From the NCBI GenBank assembly GCA_016926925.1, contig JAFGNQ010000297.1:1-17222 (forward strand): a stretch of 17,222 bases of DNA. The letters run 5' to 3'. The notes below the pieces were generated by a model that was given only the letters and a program-made list of their open reading frames with translations, was not told where the DNA came from and ran no database searches. Each line of letters opens with the position of its first letter. Within the stretch, counting starts at the first letter, position 1. The DNA is from Candidatus Aminicenantota bacterium (GTDB lineage: Bacteria > Acidobacteriota > Aminicenantia > Aminicenantales > Aminicenantaceae). Below, in pieces: positions 1 to 7,265 of the stretch. The position numbers and the translations under genes are program-made.

Positions 1-825
1 AAATTCGTCAGGACATCGGATCCGGGACTTCACCTCAAGCTCCCTCTCCAGATCGAAACTCTGACAAAAGTTCCGGTCCAAAGACAACTCAAGCTGGAGT
101 TCGGCTTTCGGACCACAAGGCCCGGTATCCGGTCGGAATTCAGGATTACACCCGAATCGGCAAAAGAAGCGGTGATGCTCACAGGAGATTTGAACGTTGT
201 GGTCTGTGAATGGATTGTTCAGTACAAGATCAAGGATCCCTACAAATATCTCTTTAAAGTGCGCGATGTCAACGCCACCTTCCGCTACATGAACGAAGCC
301 GTGATACGTAAACTTGTCGGTGACAATTCCGTGGACGAGGTCATCACCATCGGAAGAGCGCGGATGGCCATGGCATCCAAAGAAGCGCTGCAGCAGATGT
401 GCGACCTCTATGAAATCGGTATAGAAGTCAACCAGCTCATCTTCCAGGATGTGAACCCGCCCGACCCGGTCAAACCGTCTTTCAACGAGGTCAATGAAGC
501 CCTTCAGGAAAAAGAACGAAAGATCAACGAAGCTTGGTCTGAATACAACCAAGAGATCCCTAAAGCAGAAGGGGAAGCCGAGCAGACGATCAGGGGGGCC
601 GAGGGCTATGCCATGCAGAGAGTCAACAATGCCCTGGGAGACGCGGATCGATTCAAAGCCATTTACAAGGAATATGCACGTGCTCCGCTGGTAACCCGCA
701 AGCGCCTCTACCTTGAAGCTATTGCCGAAATCATGCCCAAAGTCGAAAGGAAAATCATCTTCGATGAGAAGCAGAGAAGCATTTTGCCTCTTTTGAATTT
801 GGGAAAGGAGGCGAAAAGTGAGTAA
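1..825 (+). CDS. hflK: HflK, SPFH/prohibitin-family FtsH modulator (5' truncated)
   Basis: The reading frame is open from the first base, so the N-terminus (cytoplasmic tail, membrane anchor and start of the SPFH domain) lies outside the window; 274 residues are visible. HflK with HflC forms a membrane-anchored cage that surrounds and restrains the AAA protease FtsH, with the SPFH domains on the periplasmic side. The visible part starts in the SPFH core (PGLHLKLP, then EFGFRT), continues through the long charged helix with repeated Glu/Ala/Gly (EGEAEQTIRGAEGYA) and ends in a short charged tail. Identity rests on this pattern plus the following hflC: in bacteria hflK directly precedes hflC. 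The last 8 bases overlap hflC, implying translational coupling. No ftsH is visible nearby, as is common. Family assignment is secure; the precise role is inferred from the family. Confidence 0.9.
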   Translation, partial: KFVRTSDPGLHLKLPLQIETLTKVPVQRQLKLEFGFRTTRPGIRSEFRITPESAKEAVMLTGDLNVVVCEWIVQYKIKDPYKYLFKVRDVNATFRYMNEAVIRKLVGDNSVDEVITIGRARMAMASKEALQQMCDLYEIGIEVNQLIFQDVNPPDPVKPSFNEVNEALQEKERKINEAWSEYNQEIPKAEGEAEQTIRGAEGYAMQRVNNALGDADRFKAIYKEYARAPLVTRKRLYLEAIAEIMPKVERKIIFDEKQRSILPLLNLGKEAKSE

Positions 826-1762
826 GCAAACGAGATACATCATTCTCGGAGTTGTCGCGCTGGCTGTATTGATCGTTTTGCTCGACGCCCTTTATGTCGT
901 CTCGGAGACGAACCAGGTGATCATCACCCAGTTCGGCGAACCGATCGGAGACGCCATCACGACCCCCGGAATGCACATTAAAGCTCCTTTTATCCAGAAG
1001 GCCAATTATTTCGAGAAGAGATGGCTGGAGTGGGACGGTGACGCCAACCAGATTCCAACAAAGGATAAAAAATACATCTGGGTGGACACATACGCCAGGT
1101 GGCGAATCAGCGATCCTCTCGTTTTCTTTCAGAGAGTCCGGGATGAGAGAGGCGCACAGTCAAGACTGGACGACATGATCGACGGAGAGACGCGGAACGC
1201 CATCGCCAATTATGATCTGATCGAAATCGTGCGCTCTTCCAACAGAGAATTTGAACTTACCGAAGATGTCAGAATCATCGATGCCGGAACCATTGCCCAA
1301 AAGATAGAAACAGGAAGGGAAAAAATTGCCAAAATTATTCTCGAGACCGCATCCGCGATCACATCCGAATTCGGCGTCGAACTCAAGGATGTCCAGATTA
1401 AAAGAGTCAATTACGTCGACGAAGTCCAGACAAAAGTCTTTGACCGGATGATCGCCGAAAGGCAGCGGATCGCAGCCAAATACCGCTCCGAGGGCGATGG
1501 AAAAAGCGCCGAGATTCGAGGTCAAAAAGAACGGGAGTTGAAAAAAATCATATCCGGGGCTTACAAAACAGCCCAGGAAATCAAAGGGAAGGCGGATGCT
1601 GAGGCCACGCACATTTACGCTTCAGCCTACAACCTGGACCCGGAATTTTACCAGTTCATGAAAACGTTGGAAACTTACCGGACAACGATGGACAAGGAAA
1701 CTTGGCTCCTTCTCTCGACGGACAGCGAATTTTTCAAGTACCTCAAAAGCACGAGTAAATAA
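818..1762 (+). CDS. hflC: HflC, SPFH-family partner of HflK
   Basis: A 314-residue protein of usual HflC length. Residues about 6-28 form a single N-terminal membrane anchor, followed by the characteristic start of the SPFH domain (VSETNQVIITQFGEP, then TPGMHIKAPF) and a long Arg/Glu/Ala-rich helix from about 200 to 270 (MIAERQRIAAKYRSEGDG, EIRGQKERELK) typical of HflC. It assembles with HflK into the periplasmic cage that modulates FtsH quality-control proteolysis of membrane proteins. The start is GTG, chosen because an AAAGGAGG Shine-Dalgarno lies a few bases upstream and because it gives the usual 8-base overlap with hflK. It converges with the PLP gene that follows, with only 14 bases between the stop codons and no clear terminator there. 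Confidence 0.93.
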   Translation: MSKQTRYIILGVVALAVLIVLLDALYVVSETNQVIITQFGEPIGDAITTPGMHIKAPFIQKANYFEKRWLEWDGDANQIPTKDKKYIWVDTYARWRISDPLVFFQRVRDERGAQSRLDDMIDGETRNAIANYDLIEIVRSSNREFELTEDVRIIDAGTIAQKIETGREKIAKIILETASAITSEFGVELKDVQIKRVNYVDEVQTKVFDRMIAERQRIAAKYRSEGDGKSAEIRGQKERELKKIISGAYKTAQEIKGKADAEATHIYASAYNLDPEFYQFMKTLETYRTTMDKETWLLLSTDSEFFKYLKSTSK

Positions 1763-1776
1763 CCCCCGTACCGGAA

Positions 1777-2745
1777 TCATTCCCGAAGGATACCTCTTAG
1801 GCGGGGAAGCGAAATATTCCCCCCGGTTATTATCAGGGCGGCTTTTTTGCCTTTCAGGCGCTCCTTGATTTTTAATGCCGCCGCCAAAGGTGAAGCGCCG
1901 GCATCCTCTACCAGGTTTCTGACCAGCTCCATTACCATGAGGATGGCCGCTTCCATCTCTTGTTCCGAAACCAGGATGAAATCCGCCAGATGTTTCTGAA
2001 GTATTTCCTGTGTCAATTCAAATCCCACTTGAGTGGCCAAACCCTCGGCGACTGTCTCCATTTTATCCCTGACGATCTTTTTGTTCTTCCAAGAAAGATA
2101 GGCGGCCGGAGCCTTCGAAGCCTGAACGGCTACAATTTCGGCCTTCGGATTGAGAGCTTCTTTAACGAGACAGCATCCCGAGGCCCCGCTGCCGCCGCCG
2201 ACAGGAACGATAATCATATCCAAAGAAGGCAGGTCTTCGAAAATTTCCAGGGCATAGGTCGCCACTCCCGATATCAGGTAAGGCTCGTTGGCCGGATGAA
2301 TGTAGCGGGCGTGCCTTTCTCCAGCTATTTTTTCGGCGTAATCCCTTGACTCATCAAAAACCCTTCCAAAAAACAGGACGGTGGCTCCAAGGCTTTTTAC
2401 GGCTTTGACTTTGCTTGGGTTTGATTTCTCCGGCATCACAATCGTAGCAGGAACTCCGAAAAGATTCGAGGCATAGGCAATAGACAACGCATGATTCCCC
2501 GTCGAGGCTGTCACCACGCCCCGGTCTCTCTGATCTTTGTTCAAACGAGAAACCAAGTTGATTCCTCCGCGGACTTTAAAAGCTCCTGTGGGCAGGTAAT
2601 TTTCATGCTTGATGAAAATCTTAGCATCCAGAAGCTGATTCAAGAGGGGATAAGAATAGAGCGGAGTCCTGCTCAGATAATTGCCGATAACCTGCCGTGC
2701 ATCCAGCACATCCTTAAATTCAGGCCATTTGAATTGTGCACACAT
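1777..2745 (-). CDS. Threonine/serine dehydratase-like PLP enzyme (fold type II)
   Basis: A 322-residue PLP-dependent lyase of the tryptophan-synthase-beta fold, close in length to catabolic threonine dehydratases (about 330) and lacking the C-terminal ACT domain of the biosynthetic enzyme. The Schiff-base lysine is K57 in TGAFKVRGG, the substrate loop is TASTGNHA (79-86), the phosphate-binding loop is GGGSG (183-187) and the segment near the pyridine nitrogen is TGGN (307-310). Such enzymes deaminate L-threonine or L-serine to 2-oxobutyrate or pyruvate. The GGGSGASG variant recalls the EutB-type branch (hydroxyectoine utilisation), but no other ectoine gene is present, so substrate is open. 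An upstream in-frame ATG would add 11 residues; I prefer this start because GGGAGGTG lies 6 bases upstream. It follows the D-cysteine desulfhydrase-like gene after 80 bases, probably in one transcript. Confidence 0.85.
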   Translation of the reverse strand: MCAQFKWPEFKDVLDARQVIGNYLSRTPLYSYPLLNQLLDAKIFIKHENYLPTGAFKVRGGINLVSRLNKDQRDRGVVTASTGNHALSIAYASNLFGVPATIVMPEKSNPSKVKAVKSLGATVLFFGRVFDESRDYAEKIAGERHARYIHPANEPYLISGVATYALEIFEDLPSLDMIIVPVGGGSGASGCCLVKEALNPKAEIVAVQASKAPAAYLSWKNKKIVRDKMETVAEGLATQVGFELTQEILQKHLADFILVSEQEMEAAILMVMELVRNLVEDAGASPLAAALKIKERLKGKKAALIITGGNISLPRLRGILRE

Positions 2746-2825
2746 AGCTTCACCTCCCTGAAATGCAAGATCGGGCACCTTGGCATATTATTCAAGAGGC
2801 AAGGCTGCAACTTAGAGCAACAACA

Positions 2826-3899
2826 CTAATCGTTCAGATAAGACGTGATCTTGTGCTTGTTGGGAAACAATGCGGCGGTTCCTCCGGTATGGAAAAAGAC
2901 AACTTTCGCATTTTTTTCGATGCTCCCTTTCACCACAAGATCCCGCAGTGCAACCATTGCTTTTCCTGTGTAAACGGGATCGATAAAGATGGCCTCATGC
3001 AAGGCCACGAACCGGATACTATCCACAACGCTTTTGGTGACGAAGCCATAACCGTCTTCCAAGTATTCATCAAAAACAATGATATCATCTTCCTGAATCG
3101 AGAGATCCATATCGAACGCTTTTTCCGTGTCCTTAGCAATAGTGAGCACGTCTTTACTGAAAGGGGCTTTTTCATCGGAGACACTTATCCCGAGAACCTT
3201 AGTACCGGGACTCAAGGCTTTTGCGCCGAATACGAGACCGGCCTGTGTCCCTCCGGAACCGGTTGCGTGGATGACATAATCGGGTTGAAAACCCAAGCCA
3301 TTCGTCTGCTCCAACATCTCTGCATAAGCATTGACGTAACCGACCGCACCGAGAGGTCTGTCCATCGATCCTCCCACCATCGAACCTCCGATCGGAGCTA
3401 CATAGGGTCTGTGTCCCCACTCCTTGACTTCCAGAACGACCTCATCCAAAACTCCGTCGACGTCTTCCTTACTCAGAACCTTTCCGGCGTCGGCTTCTCT
3501 GACTTTGATGTCCGCTTTCAAGATTAAATCGAGGAGCAAATTGCCGTCATACTCATCAGGTAGGTCGTAAGTCTTGAAAAGGATCAAAATCGGCGTGATG
3601 CCGAATTTTCTGGCTGCCGCTGCAGTCTGGAGGCACCAATTCGACTGCAGGCTAGCCCAGGTGATGACCACGTCCGCCCCCTTTGCTTGAATATCGGGTA
3701 TGATAAACTCCAGCTTGCGCGACTTGTTTCCCCCAAAAGCCAGGCCCGTCAGGTCATCCCTCTTGATGTAAATCTCCGGACCTCCTAATTCTTTTGTCAA
3801 GTTCGTCAATTTACGGAAGGGAGTGGGTGCATGGATCAGGTCGACCTTGGGGAATTTTTTGATTTTAGCTTTGATTTCAGGAATGGAATACGTCGTCAT
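2826..3899 (-). CDS. D-cysteine desulfhydrase / ACC-deaminase family PLP enzyme
   Basis: A 357-residue fold-type II PLP enzyme of the D-cysteine desulfhydrase/1-aminocyclopropane-1-carboxylate deaminase family, slightly longer than DcyD (about 330). The family signature GGNKSRKLE gives the PLP lysine K59; IKRDDLTG precedes it; ATGSGGTQAG (212-221) is the phosphate-binding loop; DEYLEDGYG, DPVYTGKA (307-314) and HTGGTAALF (337-345) are the usual C-terminal motifs. Family members break down D-cysteine, ACC, L-cysteate or related amino acids to a keto acid and ammonia. Unusual: the substrate motif normally QSNH reads QSNW (85-88), so the usual D-cysteine reaction should not be assumed. The start is supported by GGAGG five bases upstream and a promoter just before it. 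It heads a likely two-gene unit with the dehydratase-like gene. Family is secure, substrate unknown. Confidence 0.85.
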   Translation of the reverse strand: MTTYSIPEIKAKIKKFPKVDLIHAPTPFRKLTNLTKELGGPEIYIKRDDLTGLAFGGNKSRKLEFIIPDIQAKGADVVITWASLQSNWCLQTAAAARKFGITPILILFKTYDLPDEYDGNLLLDLILKADIKVREADAGKVLSKEDVDGVLDEVVLEVKEWGHRPYVAPIGGSMVGGSMDRPLGAVGYVNAYAEMLEQTNGLGFQPDYVIHATGSGGTQAGLVFGAKALSPGTKVLGISVSDEKAPFSKDVLTIAKDTEKAFDMDLSIQEDDIIVFDEYLEDGYGFVTKSVVDSIRFVALHEAIFIDPVYTGKAMVALRDLVVKGSIEKNAKVVFFHTGGTAALFPNKHKITSYLND

Positions 3900-3919
3900 G
3901 ATAACCTCCGAAGTGAAAG

Positions 3920-3949
3920 ATTGTACACTAAATACAGGCTCTAAATCAA
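3920..3949 (-). promoter_or_regulatory. Predicted sigma-70-type promoter of the PLP enzyme pair
   Basis: Reading the minus strand, TTGATT (3949-3944) is followed after 18 bases by TACAAT (3925-3920), a near-consensus -35/-10 pair. The -10 ends 20 bases before the start codon, leaving a short leader that holds the GGAGG ribosome site. The mobile-like element at 3963-4152 sits directly upstream, only 13 bases beyond the -35 box, so its insertion may have changed regulation of this promoter. Confidence 0.5.
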
Positions 3950-3962
3950 AGAATTTTCCTAT

Positions 3963-4152
3963 CCTGAATTATTCATAAAAACCACCGCAACTCATATTTT
4001 AAAGAATTTCAACTCCTATGGCGGTGTTTTTTACCTTAGTCGAGCCGATCTTGTCGCATCGGCTTCGTCGCAGCCTGTTCGCGATAGTTCACTACAGCTT
4101 CACAGGCCGCTTCCTTGTCGCTACAACTACCTCGACTCGTGAATAATCCAGG
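3963..4152. mobile_element. MITE-like element with terminal inverted repeats and 4-bp target duplication
   Basis: A 190-bp non-coding segment bounded by CCTGAATTATTCA (3963-3975) and TGAATAATCCAGG (4140-4152), which are inverted repeats matching at 12 of 13 positions. It is flanked on both sides by the identical tetranucleotide CTAT (3959-3962 and 4153-4156), as expected for a target-site duplication. Inside are AGCCGAT/ATCGGCT (4043-4049/4058-4064), GCCTGT/ACAGGC (4073-4078/4102-4107), the outer pair AGTCGAG/CTCGACT (4038-4044/4131-4137) and direct repeats TTGTCGC (4051-4057 and 4115-4121). No protein of useful length is encoded. From memory of IS families, ends starting CCTG and a 4-5 bp duplication suit IS1380-type elements; that family assignment is inference. 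It lies 25 bp after the RND gene stop and upstream of the PLP promoter. Confidence 0.7.
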
Positions 4153-4177
4153 CTATCTATCGGGATGATATATATTC

Positions 4178-7100
4178 TCAGAAATTTTTCCAGGCCGTCT
4201 TCAGTTCGACTGTTCTCCGAATGAACCATCGTCTGGCTCCGTCACCATAGTAATAGAAGATGGGGATGGCGATGAGAATGAAGAAGGTCGAACTTATGAG
4301 GCCTCCTACAGCAGAAAGCGCCAGGGAGGCCCAGATTTGTTTTTTTCCCGCTTCGAGCTGGATCAACACTAGGGGCAGCATCCCCAAAACAGTCGTCCCT
4401 GTCGTCATCAAAATCGGCCTCACCCGCTCTCGCGCTCCTTGGATTACGGCTTCGTATAAAGGAATCCCCTGCTTTTGCTTCAGGTTCATATGATCGACCA
4501 GTAGGATTGAATTGTTGACAACGATACCCCCCAATAATATGACCCCGATATAAGCGGAGGAATCGAAGGAAAAATCCGCTATCACGAATGCGACGAATAC
4601 ACCAATCAAGGCTAAGGGAACCGCTAAGAGAATGAAGAACGGTTGGATGATGGACTCGTAGAGCGCAGCCAGAATCATGAAAATAACGACAAGCGAGAAG
4701 ATTATAGCGAATTTAATCTGTCCCTTCTCCTCTACTGTGAGAAACCAGGTGTCTTCGATGGAGGCTGAAAAACCGGGGGGCAACCGCAAACGTGCAAACA
4801 CGCCTTCCCGGTATCTTTGCGCTGCCTTGCCCGGACCCCTGAATTCCCACCCAACCGTCTGCTGGAACTGCTGGTCCTCCCGGTCGATGGAACCGGCGAT
4901 CGGTTTCTCCAACAACTTCGAGATTTCCCCCAGTCTTAGGTACTCTCCCTTATATGTCTGTATCATAACGTCCCGGAGTTCTTCAAGATCCAATTCTTCC
5001 GCTTTAGGGGATTTTATGGAAAACTCAAGCTCTTTACCCGCAATTTTAACTTTCAACCGGCCGATCCCGCGGCCGCTGATTTGTGTGTAAATTTGATAAA
5101 AAAGATAATTGGGATCGATATCGTATTTACGAAGAGCTTCCTTATCCAGTTTCAAGATGTATTCGAAAGAATCTGTCATCCACCAGGCCCAGCGGCGGCT
5201 GGAAACGATCTTGACTTCTTTGATTCGGGGATTCCCTTTGAGCGTTTTTTCGATACCGGCGGTAATGTCTCTTAGCTTTTTCAAGTTGTATCCATAGAAT
5301 TTGATCTGAGAATCATAGAAAGGTCCGCTTCCGAAGCCGGAATGATATCCCTGAGGATCGAATCCGTATATACCGATGTTGATTCCGGCAAAATTGGCGG
5401 CAAGCTGAATCATCTCTTCTTTTAAAAGATATGGTCTGTAGGACATCTCCACATCCGGAGGAAAAGTGATTTCAATAAATCCTTGTTCGCTCAACACATG
5501 AGTGTCCATCTCTTTTTCATATTTTTTTTCCAGTACCTTTTCCTCAAACTGCCGCATCACGGCATCCGTCTGTTCGATATCCGTTCCCGCCGGCAGACCC
5601 ACGGAAACGATCAGCCTTTCTTCGGAGTACCAACTGAAGAATTCGCCGAGCGTGACTTCGGAACGGAACCAGCTGTAAGAAGCGTAGAACAAAGCGGCGA
5701 TGATCAACAGAATCTCAATCGGATGCTTCATCAAGAACCTTAGAACCTTAGCGTAAAGGTCCCTGTATCTCTCTTTTCTTTTCACTCTCGGACCTTTGAG
5801 CATTCGAGGCGCTAAGGCTGGAATGACGGAAAAGGATACCAAGAGCGATGCAGCCAGTGCCGAACCGATCACAATAGCCATGGGCAGGTAGACCAGCTTC
5901 AACCGGCCTTGGAAATAAGCGATGGAGAAAAAGACGCTCATCGTTGTGAGCGTGGAGGCGAATACGGGCAAAAAAACTTCTCTGGAGCCCTTGACGGCAG
6001 CTTGAACAGCCGAAACACCGCTTTCCCGAATCCGGAGCACATTCTCGAAAACCACGATGGAATTATCGACGAACAGGCCAAAACCCAAGGCCAATCCTCC
6101 CAATGTCAACATATTCAGTGTGATCTTCGTCAAATACACCAGATTGAAAGTCAGGAGCACGGAAAAACCGATCGAGGAAAGCACCAATAGCGAAGGCTTG
6201 ATGCTCCTCAGCACCAGAAAAATCAGACCGAATATCACACAAATGATGATGGCCACGAGTATATACAGTTCCCGGAGGTGCTTCCGGATTTCCTGGCTCT
6301 CGTCATCCACGGTCCGGAATATCAAATCCGGAGGCAGTTCTTCTTTGATGGCTTCCAGACGTTTTTTGACATCACGGCTGACCTTGAGCGTACTCAATCC
6401 CTTTTCTTTATGGATGGTCATGCTGATGGTGGGCTGGCCGTTGATGCGATGGATGTGCCTTATGTCTTCATAAGATGGAATGAGGGCCGCAATATCCCTG
6501 AGTTTAATAACGTTGTCACCCGACCTCGCGACAACGATATCTCCCAATTCTCTCAAGCTTTGGATGGGATTGGCCACTTTAAAAAGAAATTCCTGAGGCC
6601 CTTTTCTGGCCGTGCCTGCCGGGTATATCCGTGCTCTTTCGATTATGGCTTGATAGATGACGAACGGCTGTACTTTCAGTGATTTCACTTTGCTGTCATC
6701 CAGGACGATCCGTATCTGAGGCTCGGAGCCTCCGAATATATCGACTCCGGCAACGCCCCTAACGGCACCCAACCCGATCTCCAATTTATCTTTTACCACC
6801 TCCCGCAGTTTTTGGAGTGAATAATCGCCGGATATGGTGTATTTGAGAAAGGGCCTCTCGCTAAAATCCTCCGGAAGCCAGGGCTGTATGACGGGTTTGA
6901 CACCGAAGGGCAGATCATCTTTGAGTTCTGACAGCTTTTCTCTCATCGCCAGTTGAGCAAATTCCATATTGGTCTTGGGATCGAACTCCATTTTGATTTG
7001 AGAATTCCCGATCGAGGAAGAAGATTCAATTTTGCGCACTCCTTTGATTGAAGTCACCTTCTCTTCGATCGGGGAAGTCAACTGTGTTTGGATGACGTCG

Positions 7101-7261
7101 GGGGGCATTCCCCACCAGTCGGTCATGATGGCTAATTCAGGGAACTGTTCCTGCGTCACCGGCATTTCTATAGGGATATTCAGGAAGGAGTAGACTCCAA
7201 GGACGGTAAGCGCCAAAAAAATCATGGCCGTTGCGATCGGACGCTCGATAAAGATTTTCAT
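4178..7261 (-). CDS. RND-family efflux transporter, second of tandem pair
   Basis: A 1027-residue, full-length RND inner-membrane transporter (AcrB is about 1050). The N-terminal membrane helix (about 8-28) is followed by a large periplasmic domain, TM2-6 (about 333-485), a short cytoplasmic linker, TM7 (about 515-533), a second periplasmic domain and TM8-12 (about 848-1005). The TM4 proton-relay motif reads LFVDNSIVVFEN, so D399 is kept and the second Asp of AcrB is Asn (N400); the TM10 position held by lysine in AcrB reads GGIVVNNSIL (N916, N917), a pattern usual in many non-AcrB RND pumps. It probably exports hydrophobic or lipid-like compounds using the proton gradient. It begins 4 bases after the first pump, with no evident Shine-Dalgarno, implying translational coupling. 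No adaptor (HlyD/MFP) or TolC-like gene is adjacent. Substrate unknown. Confidence 0.92.
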   Translation of the reverse strand: MKIFIERPIATAMIFLALTVLGVYSFLNIPIEMPVTQEQFPELAIMTDWWGMPPDVIQTQLTSPIEEKVTSIKGVRKIESSSSIGNSQIKMEFDPKTNMEFAQLAMREKLSELKDDLPFGVKPVIQPWLPEDFSERPFLKYTISGDYSLQKLREVVKDKLEIGLGAVRGVAGVDIFGGSEPQIRIVLDDSKVKSLKVQPFVIYQAIIERARIYPAGTARKGPQEFLFKVANPIQSLRELGDIVVARSGDNVIKLRDIAALIPSYEDIRHIHRINGQPTISMTIHKEKGLSTLKVSRDVKKRLEAIKEELPPDLIFRTVDDESQEIRKHLRELYILVAIIICVIFGLIFLVLRSIKPSLLVLSSIGFSVLLTFNLVYLTKITLNMLTLGGLALGFGLFVDNSIVVFENVLRIRESGVSAVQAAVKGSREVFLPVFASTLTTMSVFFSIAYFQGRLKLVYLPMAIVIGSALAASLLVSFSVIPALAPRMLKGPRVKRKERYRDLYAKVLRFLMKHPIEILLIIAALFYASYSWFRSEVTLGEFFSWYSEERLIVSVGLPAGTDIEQTDAVMRQFEEKVLEKKYEKEMDTHVLSEQGFIEITFPPDVEMSYRPYLLKEEMIQLAANFAGINIGIYGFDPQGYHSGFGSGPFYDSQIKFYGYNLKKLRDITAGIEKTLKGNPRIKEVKIVSSRRWAWWMTDSFEYILKLDKEALRKYDIDPNYLFYQIYTQISGRGIGRLKVKIAGKELEFSIKSPKAEELDLEELRDVMIQTYKGEYLRLGEISKLLEKPIAGSIDREDQQFQQTVGWEFRGPGKAAQRYREGVFARLRLPPGFSASIEDTWFLTVEEKGQIKFAIIFSLVVIFMILAALYESIIQPFFILLAVPLALIGVFVAFVIADFSFDSSAYIGVILLGGIVVNNSILLVDHMNLKQKQGIPLYEAVIQGARERVRPILMTTGTTVLGMLPLVLIQLEAGKKQIWASLALSAVGGLISSTFFILIAIPIFYYYGDGARRWFIRRTVELKTAWKNF

Positions 7262-7265
7262 GATT

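Noticed and set aside
2763..3527. A 254-codon plus-strand frame opposite the D-cysteine desulfhydrase-like gene
   Set aside because: It lies antisense to a clearly conserved enzyme and shows no domain of its own.
3983..4032. CACCGC/GCGGTG stem followed by six T residues, terminator-like on the plus strand
   Set aside because: The loop is 32 bases, the stem only 6 bp, and no plus-strand gene enters this region; it is better treated as part of the mobile-like element.
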